A stretch of DNA of 64,000 bases from Hyphomicrobiales bacterium (GTDB taxonomy: Bacteria; Pseudomonadota; Alphaproteobacteria; Rhizobiales; Rhizobiaceae): NCBI GenBank assembly GCA_900470805.1, contig UCCA01000032.1, positions 14,952 to 78,951 of the forward strand, in the 5' to 3' direction. The position numbers were made by a program, and so were the translations under genes. Positions 8,540 to 20,984 of this stretch are shown one piece after another. Below the pieces are notes generated by a model. The model made no database searches and was not told the origin of the DNA. It saw only the letters and a list, made by a program, of their open reading frames with translations. Numbering within the stretch: position 1 is the stretch's first letter; each line of letters starts with the position of its first letter.

Positions 8540-9193
8540 ATGTTGATGCGTCGCGTCGCGGCCGCGTTGCTTTGCGCGCCTGCATTTTTCAGCGGTTTTG
8601 CAGCAGCACAGACAGTTGACGCTGACGCGGCGAAACCGGCCGCAAGGGGCGTTTGCGACGCTGACTGCATTCGCGCCAATTCCGAAGCCGCCGCCCAGCT
8701 TTGCGCCCGCCCGATCGAAGCGCAGGCACCCATCGATTACGAATGGGTAGACCGTCCCTATTCGGGCTTCTTCCAGGAGGCGGATCCGGCCGGAGATCAG
8801 TCTGCGGTCGTCATTTATCGTGGAGATTCAATCCGTTTCCTGACGCCTGGGAAAGAATGGGTGCGGATGACCTTCGAGTGCGCCTATGATGTCGGCGCCA
8901 GAAAGCTCGCCGGCGTTCGGGTCACTCAGGGTCGTCTCGGACAAGTGGTTCCGCCACCCCAGGCAACCGCTTCCGTGATACCCGCTCCACGCCCGCCGAA
9001 AGCAGCCAGCCAGCCGCAGACGCCGACGCAGGTCAACGGCGCCGCTCTCGCTGCCGCCATACAGCGCGCAGCCCAACGGCCAAAAGCGGAACAGCGGCCG
9101 ACACAGAGGCCCGCGCCGAAGCCATCACGGACGATGATCATCTCCGAGCCAAGCAACATCGAGGTCGAGCAAATGGCGGTCGGCGCCAACTGA
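8540..9193 (+). CDS. secreted hypothetical protein, Pro/Gln-rich tail
   Basis: A 217-residue protein with a signal peptide ending near AQT (about residue 24). The mature N-terminal part has paired Cys residues (VCDADCIRAN, LCARPIE, FECAYD) suggesting disulfides, and a C-terminal half rich in Pro, Gln, Lys and Ala (about 138-195) that looks disordered. GGGAGAG precedes the start. I do not recognise the family. It is divergent from the curli operon, so it may share regulation with it. Confidence 0.75.
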   Translation: MLMRRVAAALLCAPAFFSGFAAAQTVDADAAKPAARGVCDADCIRANSEAAAQLCARPIEAQAPIDYEWVDRPYSGFFQEADPAGDQSAVVIYRGDSIRFLTPGKEWVRMTFECAYDVGARKLAGVRVTQGRLGQVVPPPQATASVIPAPRPPKAASQPQTPTQVNGAALAAAIQRAAQRPKAEQRPTQRPAPKPSRTMIISEPSNIEVEQMAVGAN

Positions 9194-9273
9194 AAGCACC
9201 AGGCCGCAACCGCCGCAAGGCGCTCGCGATATCAACTACAAGGTGAATTATCGACGCCCCGGGAGCGACACAG

Positions 9274-12498
<3,225 letters not shown>

Positions 12499-12959
12499 AA
12501 ACACGCTCCGCAATGAAATACCGGCAACTCGCCAAGTATCACCGTAACAGAACCCGCTTTAACAACGCATTAACCATGAGCGCGCGGCCACGCAAAATAG
12601 TGCTGTAAAATTGCGAATTCCGCGGAAGGCCGACGCGGAGTTGCAGCAATGGTGACAAGCCCATAATCGTCCGTTTTGCACCGCACCACTTGACTTTGCC
12701 CGCGAACTAGACCAAATGCACCTCAGCTTTCACCTTCCGGCCGCCGCGTGAGCGTGCCCCTGCCAGCAAATAGGATGCAGGAAGAAGGACAAAAGCGCAT
12801 TTCGAATAGACCGCATCCAGGATGCGGCAGAAGCGCTGGAAAGTTTTTCCAACAAGACAAGTTCCCACTTCACGCGGGGTGCTTGACGCCAGAACAACAC
12901 CGGACCGCAACCCCGCGCTCCGGCGATTTTGATTTGGCGCGCCCTAAAAAGGTTATGAC
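12499..12959. promoter_or_regulatory. divergent intergenic region with a structured leader upstream of the helicase
   Basis: About 460 bases without a convincing gene; short frames here have no ribosome binding site or family likeness. It contains the palindrome CCGCATCCAGGATGCGG (12811-12827), enclosed by AGCGC (12794-12798) and GCGCT (12832-12836), which could fold as one long stem in the 5' leader of the RNA helicase message. Confidence 0.5.
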
Positions 12960-14669
12960 TTGACCAATTTTGAATCGCTTGGTGTCTCCAAGCCGATCGT
13001 CGCCACTCTGTTCCAGCTCGGCATCGAGACGCCGACCCCGATCCAGGAAAAGGCGATCCCGCTTCTCCTCGAAGGCCGTGACCTCATCGGCCTTGCCCAG
13101 ACCGGCACCGGCAAGACGGCCGCCTTCGGCCTGCCGCTGATCGAAAAGCTGATCCCGGAAGAACGCCGTCCCGACAACCGTACCACCCGTACGCTGATCC
13201 TGGCGCCGACCCGCGAACTGGTGAACCAGATTGCCCAGAACCTGAAGAACTTCCTGCGCAAGTCGCACCTGCGCATCAACGTCGTCGTCGGCGGCGTGTC
13301 GATCAACAAGCAGCAGCTGCAGCTTGAAAAGGGCACCGACATCCTCGTCGCCACCCCGGGCCGCCTGCTCGACCTCGTCAACCGTCGCGCCATCGGCCTC
13401 ACGGCCGTGCGCTATCTCGTGCTCGACGAAGCCGACCAGATGCTCGACCTCGGTTTCGTGCACGACCTGCGCAAGATTTCCAAGATGGTGCCGAAGAAGC
13501 GCCAGACCATGCTGTTTTCGGCGACCATGCCGAAAGCGATTGCCGATCTCGCCGCCGACTTCCTGACCGATCCGGTCAAGGTCGAAGTGACGCCTCCGGG
13601 CAAGGCCGCCGACAAGGTCGAGCAGTATGTTCACTTCGTCAACGGCAAGAACGACAAGACCGACCTGCTCAAGAAGTCGCTCTCCGAAAATCCCGATGGC
13701 CGCGCCATCGTCTTCCTGCGCACCAAGCATGGCGCCGAGAAGCTGATGAAGCATCTCGAAACCGTCGGCTACTCGGTTGCCTCGATTCACGGCAACAAGA
13801 GCCAGGGCCAGCGCGAGCGCGCGCTGAAGGCCTTCAAGGACGGCGACATCAAGACGCTGATCGCCACCGACGTTGCCGCCCGCGGCATCGATATCCCGGC
13901 CGTCAGCCACGTCTACAACTACGACCTGCCCGAGGTTGCCGAAGCCTACGTCCACCGCATCGGTCGTACGGCCCGTGCCGGTCGCGACGGTATCGCGATC
14001 GCCTTCTGCGCGCCTGACGAAACCCGTCTGTTGCGCGACATCGAGCGCCTGATGAGCATCAACATAGCGGTCGCCAGCGGCGAAGCGCCGGCCAACATGA
14101 ACGGCACACCGAAGCGCGGCAATGGCAATGGGAACGGTCACCGCGGCCAGGGCCGTGGCGCCGAAGGTCGTGGCGGCGATAACCGTGGCGGCGAAGGTCG
14201 CCGTGACGCCCGCGCCGGCCGTCCGGAACGTCGTCCGCGTCCAGAAGCCGGCAACGAAGTCCGCGCCAACGAGGAACGCCGCGAGCGTGCGCCCCGTCCG
14301 GAGCGCCGGACCGAGCGCAACGAGGACTTCCGCGGCCAGCGCCGTGGCGAGGCCGCACCGGTAACGGCTGGCCCCGACAACGATCTCGCATCGACCTCCG
14401 ATTTCCGTTCGGCAGGTCCGGCCCGCAAGCCACAGCGCCCGCAGCCGCATGGCAACAATGCCAACGGCGGCGACGCCAACCGTCACCATCCAGGTGGCGG
14501 TGCCCGCAGCGCGCCGCGCAACGGCCAGGGCCGTCCGGCCCGCAAGCCCGGTGAAGACCGCGGCGCGCAGGCCAATGCCGGCGGCGAACGTCGCGAAGGC
14601 AACGGCGGCAACCGCCGCGGTGGCCCATCGCGCGGCGGCAATGGCGGCCAGCGTCGCGAACGCGCATAA
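12960..14669 (+). CDS. rhlE: DEAD-box ATP-dependent RNA helicase (RhlE type)
   Basis: A 569-residue helicase: Q motif (GIETPTPIQEKAI, about 21-33), Walker A AQTGTGKT (46-53), PTRELVNQI, DEAD box in LVLDEADQML, SAT in LFSATMP, and HRIGRTARAGRDG of the C-terminal RecA domain. After about residue 380 comes a long Arg/Gly-rich, disordered tail with RGG-like repeats, which would bind RNA without specificity. It likely acts in ribosome assembly or RNA decay, especially in the cold. The start is TTG at 12960, with AAAAAGG about seven bases upstream; the nearby ATG at 12955 is out of frame and stops at once. Confidence 0.92.
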   Translation: MTNFESLGVSKPIVATLFQLGIETPTPIQEKAIPLLLEGRDLIGLAQTGTGKTAAFGLPLIEKLIPEERRPDNRTTRTLILAPTRELVNQIAQNLKNFLRKSHLRINVVVGGVSINKQQLQLEKGTDILVATPGRLLDLVNRRAIGLTAVRYLVLDEADQMLDLGFVHDLRKISKMVPKKRQTMLFSATMPKAIADLAADFLTDPVKVEVTPPGKAADKVEQYVHFVNGKNDKTDLLKKSLSENPDGRAIVFLRTKHGAEKLMKHLETVGYSVASIHGNKSQGQRERALKAFKDGDIKTLIATDVAARGIDIPAVSHVYNYDLPEVAEAYVHRIGRTARAGRDGIAIAFCAPDETRLLRDIERLMSINIAVASGEAPANMNGTPKRGNGNGNGHRGQGRGAEGRGGDNRGGEGRRDARAGRPERRPRPEAGNEVRANEERRERAPRPERRTERNEDFRGQRRGEAAPVTAGPDNDLASTSDFRSAGPARKPQRPQPHGNNANGGDANRHHPGGGARSAPRNGQGRPARKPGEDRGAQANAGGERREGNGGNRRGGPSRGGNGGQRRERA

Positions 14670-14697
14670 GCGTTTCACGAAGGCAGATTGAACAGCA

Positions 14698-14726
14698 AAC
14701 GGCGGGAGCGATCCCGCCGTTTTTTA
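14698..14726 (+). terminator. rho-independent terminator after the RNA helicase
   Basis: A 10-base-pair stem (AACGGCGGGA, loop GCGA, exact complement) followed by a run of T, 28 bases after the helicase stop codon. Confidence 0.9.
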
Positions 14727-15042
14727 TTGTCGCGACTGGGCGCGCGGCGGCGTCGTTAACGTCTATTTAAAGTTTCATTCTGCTTGGCCCGGCCGGTCGC
14801 GGAAACTGCCCCCGCCCCAAATTAAATCGCATCGCGAGCGGAAAATAATCATGTGCTCATGTTTTAAGCGCCGAAAAACAATTGTCGTTCGGGATGGCGG
14901 CGCTACTTCCCGGTAAATGCTCAGTTTTTCGGCTGCCTTGGGCAATAGAGACGATTTTACGAATCTTCGTCGCCAACTGAGCATGGTTCTTGCATTGCTT
15001 CCTGCGTTGTACTCAAATGAAGAAAAAAGGGGAGCCACACCT

Positions 15043-16452
15043 TTGGCATTTGACGAAATGATCACCGGGGACGAAAGCCCTCGACAGCCATATGGAAAAT
15101 ACTTTGAGTGGTACAATAATCAGGATCGCGCCCATCTGATTGCCAAGTCCCGCGATGCGGAAAACATCTTCCGCAAGACCGGCATCACCTTCGCGGTCTA
15201 CGGCCACGAGGACTCCTCCGAAAAGCTCATCCCCTTCGACATCATCCCGCGCGTGATCTCCGGCCGCGAATGGCGCAAGCTGGCGCAGGGCATCGAACAG
15301 CGGGTGATCGCGCTCAACGCCTTTCTCGACGACATCTATCACAAGCAGGAAATCATCCGTGCCGGCCGCATCCCGCGCGCACTGATCGAAAACAACGTCG
15401 CCTTCCTGCCCGAGATGATCGGCTTTCGTCCTCCAGGCGGCGTCTACACCCACATCGTCGGCACCGACATCGTGCGCACCGGCGAAGACCAGTTCTACGT
15501 TCTCGAAGACAATGCGCGCACGCCCTCCGGTGTCAGCTACATGCTGGAAAACCGCGAAACGATGATGCACATGTTCCCGGAACTGTTCCACGAGAACAAG
15601 GTGCGCCCGGTCGAGGATTATCCCTATCTGCTGCGCCAGTCGCTGGCCTCGCTCGCCCCTCCCGGCTGCAAGGGCAAGCCGCGCGTCGCCGTCTTGACGC
15701 CCGGCATCTACAACTCCGCCTATTACGAGCACTCGTTCCTGGCCGACACCATGGGCGTGGAGCTGGTCGAGGGATCGGATCTCCGCGTCATCGACGGCAA
15801 GGTGAAGATGCGCACCACGCGCGGCTACGAGGCGATCGACGTGCTCTACCGCCGCGTCGACGACGACTTCCTCGATCCCCTCACCTTCCGCCCGGATTCG
15901 GCGCTCGGCATCCCCGGTATCATGGACGTCTACCGCTCCGGCAACATCACGATTGCCAACGCGCCAGGCACAGGCATCTGCGACGACAAGGCGATCTATT
16001 CCTACATGCCCGAGATCGTCGAGTTCTACACCGGCCGCAAGGCGCTCCTGGAAAACGTGCCGACCTGGCGCTGTTCCGAGGCGTCCAGCCTGAAATACGT
16101 GCTGGAGCATCTGGAAGAGCTTGTGGTCAAGGAAGTCCACGGCTCCGGCGGCTACGGCATGCTTGTGGGACCAACGGCGTCGAAGAAGGAGCGCGCCGAC
16201 TTCGCCGACAAGCTGCGCGCCAAGCCCAACAACTACATCGCCCAGCCGACGCTGGCGCTGTCGACCGTGCCGATCCTCGTCAACAAGGGCATCGCGCCCC
16301 GCCACGTCGACCTCCGCCCCTACGTGCTGGTCTCCGACAAGGTGCAGATCATTCCGGGCGGCCTCACCCGCGTGGCGCTGAAGCAGGGCTCGCTGGTGGT
16401 CAACTCCAGCCAGGGCGGCGGCACCAAAGACACCTGGGTATTGGAGGATTGA
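15043..16452 (+). CDS. circularly permuted type 2 ATP-grasp protein (DUF404/DUF407)
   Basis: A 469-residue protein with the full circularly permuted ATP-grasp fold: FVLEDNARTPSGVSYMLENR-like segment near 155-175, GICDDKAIYSYMPEIV near 315-330, VVKEVHGSGGYGMLVGP (about 363-379) and the RHVDLRPYVLVSD close. Relatives are predicted to form amide bonds between amino acids, yielding a peptide or tag of unknown identity. The TTG at 15043 has GGGGAG eight bases upstream and gives the family length; the open frame reaches 14917 without support. It leads an operon with the alpha-E and transglutaminase genes. Confidence 0.9.
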   Translation: MAFDEMITGDESPRQPYGKYFEWYNNQDRAHLIAKSRDAENIFRKTGITFAVYGHEDSSEKLIPFDIIPRVISGREWRKLAQGIEQRVIALNAFLDDIYHKQEIIRAGRIPRALIENNVAFLPEMIGFRPPGGVYTHIVGTDIVRTGEDQFYVLEDNARTPSGVSYMLENRETMMHMFPELFHENKVRPVEDYPYLLRQSLASLAPPGCKGKPRVAVLTPGIYNSAYYEHSFLADTMGVELVEGSDLRVIDGKVKMRTTRGYEAIDVLYRRVDDDFLDPLTFRPDSALGIPGIMDVYRSGNITIANAPGTGICDDKAIYSYMPEIVEFYTGRKALLENVPTWRCSEASSLKYVLEHLEELVVKEVHGSGGYGMLVGPTASKKERADFADKLRAKPNNYIAQPTLALSTVPILVNKGIAPRHVDLRPYVLVSDKVQIIPGGLTRVALKQGSLVVNSSQGGGTKDTWVLED

Positions 16453-16456
16453 TCTG

Positions 16457-17398
16457 ATGCTCGGAAGAACCGCAAACGGCCTCTACTGGATGTTCCGCTA
16501 CTTCGAGCGCGCCGAAAATATCGCACGCCTGATCGATGCCGGCATCCGGATGTCACTGACCCGAAGCAACGGCAATGATGACAACTGGGACGGCGTACTG
16601 CAAAGCGCCGGCGTCCGCGAGGCCTATGACGAAGGCCACGCCAAGCTCACCGGCGCCGATGCCATCGACTACCTGCTGCGTGATCGAAGCAACCCGTCAA
16701 GCGTCATGTCCTGCGTCGATTCCGGCCGCAACAACGCCCGTATGGTGCGCACCGCGCTGACCCGCGAGACTTGGGAAGCGACCAACGAGTTCTGGATCGA
16801 GCTCAAGGATCTCCTTTCGAAGCGCCTGAAGCCGGCCGACCTGCCGCAGGCGATCGACGTCATCAAGCACCGCGCCGGCCTGATCCGCGGCGCGCTGCAC
16901 GGTTCGATGCTGCGCAACGAGCTCTACAACTTCGCCCGCATCGGCACCTTCATCGAGCGCGCCGACAACACCAGCCGCATTCTCGACGTCAAGTATTACG
17001 TGCTGCTGCCGGCCGTTTCCGCCGTCGGCACCTCGATCGACAATGTGCAGTGGGAATCGATCCTGCGCTCCGTCTCCGCCCACCGCTCCTATAGTTGGGC
17101 CTATGACGGCGAATACCGCGCGATGAACATTGCCGACTTTCTGATCCTCAATGGCCAGATGCCGCGATCGCTCGCGTATTGTTACGAGAAGATCACCAGC
17201 GAGCTCGGCCACCTCGCCACCGATTACGGCGCACGGCTGCCGGCTCATGAGACGGCGGAAGCCATTCGCCAGTCTCTGAAGACGCGGGCAATCAAGGACA
17301 TCATGGATCAGGGCCTGCACGAATTCCTCGAGGACTTCGTCTCACGCAACAACCAGCTCGGGCAGGAAATTTCCGACGGTTACCGGTTCTACGTATAG
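16457..17398 (+). CDS. alpha-E domain protein (DUF403)
   Basis: A 313-residue, almost wholly helical protein beginning MLGRTANGLYWMFRYFERAE, the standard opening of the alpha-E family. It also has GTFIERADNTSRILDVKYY and the C-terminal LGQEISDGYRFYV. It has no known catalytic residues and is predicted to work with the ATP-grasp protein just upstream, whose stop is four bases away. Its biochemical role is not established in general. Confidence 0.92.
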   Translation: MLGRTANGLYWMFRYFERAENIARLIDAGIRMSLTRSNGNDDNWDGVLQSAGVREAYDEGHAKLTGADAIDYLLRDRSNPSSVMSCVDSGRNNARMVRTALTRETWEATNEFWIELKDLLSKRLKPADLPQAIDVIKHRAGLIRGALHGSMLRNELYNFARIGTFIERADNTSRILDVKYYVLLPAVSAVGTSIDNVQWESILRSVSAHRSYSWAYDGEYRAMNIADFLILNGQMPRSLAYCYEKITSELGHLATDYGARLPAHETAEAIRQSLKTRAIKDIMDQGLHEFLEDFVSRNNQLGQEISDGYRFYV

Positions 17399-17410
17399 GC
17401 GGGTCGAGAC

Positions 17411-18235
17411 ATGAAACTGAAGATTAGCCACGTCACCGAATACCGCTACGACGAACCGACGGCCTTTTCGCTGCAGCGCCTGCGCCTCACCCCTCCGACG
17501 GTGCCGGGTCAGACCGTGCTCAACTGGTCGCTCAACGTCGAGGGCGCCGAGCCGGAGGTCGAGTACGACGACCAGTTCGGCAACCACGTCAACCTCGTCT
17601 CGCTGCAGGGCGAGCAGCAGGTGACGCGCATCGTTGCCGAAGGCGAGGTCGAGACCGAGGACCGAAACGGCGTGATCGGCGTTCACACCGGCTTCTGCCC
17701 GCTCTGGCTCTTCCTGCGCGACACGCCGAAGACCAAGCCGGGCAAGCTGGTGAAGGAACTGATCAAGGGCGTCAGCGGCGACAACGACCTCGGTCGCATG
17801 CACGCGCTGATGGCCGCGATCCATGAGACGGTGAACTACATTCCCGGCAGCAGCGACGTCGAGACATCGGCTGAGCAGGCGCTGGAGAAAAAATCAGGCG
17901 TCTGCCAGGACCACGCCCACATCTTCGTCGCCGCCGCCCACGCGCTCAACATCCCGGCCCGTTACGTCTCCGGCTATCTGATGATGGAAGAAAAGATCGA
18001 GCAGGCGGCGACCCATGCCTGGGCGGAAGCCCATATTCCCGGCCTCGGCTGGGTCGGTTTCGACCCCGCCAACGAAATCTGCCCGGACGAGCGCTATGTG
18101 CGTGTCGCCACTGGCCTCTGCTACAAGGATGCGGCGCCCGTCTCCGGCATGCGCATCGGCACGCCGGGCGAGAAGCTCGAAGTCATCGTCAAGGTTGCGG
18201 ACCAGGGGCAAAGCCAGAGCCAGACGCAGAGCTGA
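17411..18235 (+). CDS. transglutaminase-like cysteine peptidase-fold protein 1
   Basis: A 274-residue protein with the N-terminal beta domain common to bacterial transglutaminase-like proteins (MKLKISHVTEYRYDEPTAFS) and a complete papain-like triad: Cys165 in KSGVCQDHAH, His202 in THAWAEAHI and Asp218 in VGFDPAN. No signal peptide is seen, so it is cytoplasmic and likely an amidase or peptidase acting on the product of the ATP-grasp enzyme. It follows the alpha-E gene by 12 bases. The Gln/Ser-rich tail overlaps the end of the convergent gene by 47 bases. Confidence 0.9.
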   Translation: MKLKISHVTEYRYDEPTAFSLQRLRLTPPTVPGQTVLNWSLNVEGAEPEVEYDDQFGNHVNLVSLQGEQQVTRIVAEGEVETEDRNGVIGVHTGFCPLWLFLRDTPKTKPGKLVKELIKGVSGDNDLGRMHALMAAIHETVNYIPGSSDVETSAEQALEKKSGVCQDHAHIFVAAAHALNIPARYVSGYLMMEEKIEQAATHAWAEAHIPGLGWVGFDPANEICPDERYVRVATGLCYKDAAPVSGMRIGTPGEKLEVIVKVADQGQSQSQTQS

Positions 18236-19079
18236 ACGACGCCTGCCCCTCGACTGGCATCGCGAGTCCATCGCCGACGATCTCGTCGGTCACCACATCG
18301 AACTGCGCCAGCGTCGCCGGGCCGAAGGCCGTGGAAATCGCGACGTCGGTGGCATCACGCCCCGTCGCCATCAAGATGCGACCGATGCGCGGCGTGTTGT
18401 GGCGGGCATCCACCGTGTGCCAGTGGCCGCCGAGATAGACCTCGAACCAGGCGCTGAAATCCATCGGCGCCGGATCCTTCGGAACCCCGATATCGCCGAG
18501 ATAGCCGGTGCAATAGCGCGCCGGAATGTTCATGCAGCGGCACAGCGTGATCGCCAGATGCGCGAAGTCGCGGCAGACGCCGGTGCGATCGGTATAGCCG
18601 CCATGCGCGGTGCGCAGCAGATCGGCATTCATGTAGTCGAAGCGGATATGGCCGTGCACGAAATCGGCGATCGCCTGAACACGAGCCCAACCAAGCGGCG
18701 TGTTGGAGAAATGCGACCACGCGAAATCTCCCAAGCGGTCGGTATCGCAGTAGCGGCTGCCGAGCAGGAAGACGAGCACCTCGTCGGGCAGGTCCTTGAT
18801 ATCGTGCTGCACGGCATGGTAGGGAACGACATCCGGCTGGCCGCTGTCGTAGATGTCGAACGCGGTCGAAATCGTCGTCAGCCCGGGTGGCGCGACAATG
18901 CGGGTGCAGGCATTTCCGAAATCGTCGGTATAGCCCCACGCGTCAATCGGCTGGTTGAAGGTCAGCACCTGATCGGTCAGGAGATCGACCCGCCGCGTGG
19001 GATGGATATTGAGCACCAGAAGCATCGGCGTCGGCTGCACGCATTCATAGCCTATCGTGAAACCAGCGTGGATTTTCAT
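18189..19079 (-). CDS. transglutaminase-like protein 2, catalytic His replaced
   Basis: A 296-residue relative of the neighbouring transglutaminase-like genes. Cys169 (RTGVCRDFAH) and Asp224 (HTVDARHN) are present, but the usual H-A-W of the catalytic His reads F-S-A-W (DFSAWFEVYLGGHW, about 207-220), so the triad His appears to be Ser. The start at 19079 has AAGGA upstream; the open frame runs to 19124 without support. It is convergent with protein 1 (47-base overlap) and downstream of protein 3. Confidence 0.87.
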   Translation of the reverse strand: MKIHAGFTIGYECVQPTPMLLVLNIHPTRRVDLLTDQVLTFNQPIDAWGYTDDFGNACTRIVAPPGLTTISTAFDIYDSGQPDVVPYHAVQHDIKDLPDEVLVFLLGSRYCDTDRLGDFAWSHFSNTPLGWARVQAIADFVHGHIRFDYMNADLLRTAHGGYTDRTGVCRDFAHLAITLCRCMNIPARYCTGYLGDIGVPKDPAPMDFSAWFEVYLGGHWHTVDARHNTPRIGRILMATGRDATDVAISTAFGPATLAQFDVVTDEIVGDGLAMPVEGQASFSSASGSGFAPGPQP

Positions 19080-19180
19080 GGTGCATCCTTTGCAAAGCAG
19101 GGTGAAACCGACCGCGTCGGCCATCGGGGAACGTCAGACATACCCGATCAGTTCCACGCATTCCGCCCATTATGCGAACG

Positions 19181-20056
19181 TCAGGGCTCGGTGGTCACAT
19201 TGACCTGAACCACCATATCATCGAAGTCCGCCGCCTCCCCGTCGTAGCTGCCCCACAATGGAATCGCCTGGCGCGGATCGCGCGCGACGCCGACGCGGAT
19301 CAAGTCGCGGTTGCCGACGATACCGTTGGTCGGATCGAACTCCACCCAGCCGGCGCCGGGCAGATAGACCTGGCACCACGCGTGCGTCGAGCCGCCGCCA
19401 AGCGTCTGCGATCCGTCGCGATCCGGCACGTAGATATAACCGGTGACGAAGCGCGCGGCGAAGCCCAGCGAGCGCGCCGCCTCCATCATCAGCAGCGCGA
19501 AATCGCGACACGTGCCTTGCCGGCGCTGAAGTGTCTGCACCGGCGTCTGCGTGCCGCGCTCGACCCGCCGGGCGTAGACGAAGCTCTGCCGGATCGAAAA
19601 GCACAGCGTCATCAGGATATGCCCGGTCTTGCCGGACGCGCCGGCGCCGGTGAATTGCTGCGCCCAGTGCGCCACCAGGCCTTCGGGATCCTCATAGTAG
19701 CGCGCGATCGAACAGCGCAGGTCGGGCAGTTCTTCCTCGTCATAGGAGAAAGGATAGGTCAGTGCCTCGCTGTCCATCTCGAAATGGATCGGCACCTCGG
19801 GCGTGTGCTCGAGCCGGATATTGGTCTCGAAGCGCAGGTGATCGGACGGCCCCGCCATATCGACCAGCGCGATGCAATTGCCGAAGAAATCATGTATCCA
19901 CCGCACCTGCGCCGGTTTCGGCACAATGACCATCGTCGCGTCCAGCAGCCGTTGGTCGAAACTGTCGCGCGGCCGAAACAGCACGCGGTGCTGCCCGAAC
20001 GCGACAGGTCGCTTGTAGGTATACTGCGTAACGTGTCTGACGGAAAAAACGGTCAT
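19181..20056 (-). CDS. transglutaminase-like protein 3
   Basis: A 291-residue protein with the N-terminal transglutaminase-associated beta domain (MTVFSVRHVTQYTYKRPVAF) and an intact triad: Cys183 in RQGTCRDFAL, His225 in STHAWCQVYL and Asp241 in VEFDPTNG. No signal peptide. It precedes protein 2 in the same direction with about 100 bases between. Three paralogues side by side suggest division of labour on related peptide substrates. Confidence 0.9.
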   Translation of the reverse strand: MTVFSVRHVTQYTYKRPVAFGQHRVLFRPRDSFDQRLLDATMVIVPKPAQVRWIHDFFGNCIALVDMAGPSDHLRFETNIRLEHTPEVPIHFEMDSEALTYPFSYDEEELPDLRCSIARYYEDPEGLVAHWAQQFTGAGASGKTGHILMTLCFSIRQSFVYARRVERGTQTPVQTLQRRQGTCRDFALLMMEAARSLGFAARFVTGYIYVPDRDGSQTLGGGSTHAWCQVYLPGAGWVEFDPTNGIVGNRDLIRVGVARDPRQAIPLWGSYDGEAADFDDMVVQVNVTTEP

Positions 20057-20112
20057 GCTGCCCTCGCCCGTCGCGATCGTCCCAACAGCCGGGAACCACG
20101 CGGAAGCGCAGT

Positions 20113-20355
20113 CTAGTCGAATTCCGGTATCCGACCCGACTGAAAAAGAATGATCGACGGCCCCTGCTCGCCGATCGTCACATTGGCCTCGCGGCTCCAG
20201 ACCACCACGCCGGCATAGTCATTCACCATCGTCTCTGCCACGTAAACGGCGGTATCCTCGGCCTTCATCCGCCGCGGCTCGAAGGCATGCACCAATGCCC
20301 CGCTGGTGTCGATGTTGAACGCACTCAGCACAATCAATTTCCGGACTCCTGGCAT
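20113..20355 (-). CDS. small conserved-looking hypothetical protein
   Basis: An 80-residue protein starting MPGVRKLIVLSAFNIDTSG with AGGAGA five bases before the ATG. It has a basic start, a central acidic helix (MKAEDTAVYVAETMVND) and a beta strand pair (AGVVVWSREANVTIGE, SIILFQSGRIPEF). No known domain is recognised. It sits 56 bases upstream of the transglutaminase 3 gene, same strand, and may belong to that operon. Confidence 0.65.
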   Translation of the reverse strand: MPGVRKLIVLSAFNIDTSGALVHAFEPRRMKAEDTAVYVAETMVNDYAGVVVWSREANVTIGEQGPSIILFQSGRIPEFD

Positions 20356-20513
20356 GACGATCTCCTGACGCGATAACGTCAAGGAGGCGGCATTCGTTCC
20401 GCTGAAACGCATCGCGTTCAATAAAACAAGAAGCCGTCGCGGGTCGCCGGAACAATCGCAGTTTGGCCTCGGATCCGTGTAGTCTCTATGATCAGGAATG
20501 ACGGGAGATTGCC

Positions 20514-20909
20514 ATGCCGGAGACCGGATTGACCGCGCTATACCGCGCCTATATCGACTGCCTGAACGCCCGAGCCTGGCAAGATCTCGGTCGATACGTC
20601 GCCGAGGATGTGGCCTATAACGGCGGCACGGTTGGCCTTGACGGTTACCGGCAGGCCCGCGAGGCGGAATTCGGCAACATCCCCGACCTGCATTTCCACA
20701 TCCAGATGCTGGTCGCCGACGGCACCACCATCGCCAGCCGCCTGACCTTCGACATCACCCCACGCGGCGACTTCCTCGGCCTGCCGGTCAACGGCCGCCG
20801 GATCTCGTTTGCCGAGAACGTGTTCTACGAATTCGAGAACGAAAGGATCGCGAGAGTGTGGTCGATCATCGACAAGGCAGCCGTTGAGGCCCAGCTTCGC
20901 AAGAAATGA
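20514..20909 (+). CDS. SnoaL-like / ester cyclase family protein
   Basis: A 131-residue single-domain NTF2-like protein. The opening ALYRAYIDCLNARAWQDLGRYVAEDVAYNG, the central DLHFHIQMLVADGTTIASRLTF and the ending ENVFYEFENERIARVWSIIDKAAVEAQL are typical of SnoaL-like polyketide cyclase and steroid isomerase relatives. Substrate unknown; many members are of unknown function. The ATG follows GGGAGA. Divergent from the small gene at 20113-20355. Confidence 0.85.
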   Translation: MPETGLTALYRAYIDCLNARAWQDLGRYVAEDVAYNGGTVGLDGYRQAREAEFGNIPDLHFHIQMLVADGTTIASRLTFDITPRGDFLGLPVNGRRISFAENVFYEFENERIARVWSIIDKAAVEAQLRKK

Positions 20910-20984
20910 CGGCCACGGCCGGAGCGGCAGCGCATCCTTATCGTTGACGGAAGGTTGATCCTCGATCAGCCAAATTCACAGCCA

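Noticed and set aside
14100..14660. Repetitive GC-rich DNA at the helicase 3' end considered as a separate repeat element
   Set aside because: It encodes the in-frame Arg/Gly-rich tail normal for RhlE-type helicases.
12870..14678. Long leftward open frame opposite the RNA helicase
   Set aside because: Shadow of a GC-rich gene; translation is Ala/Gly/Val/Arg repeats, while the opposite strand holds all DEAD-box motifs.
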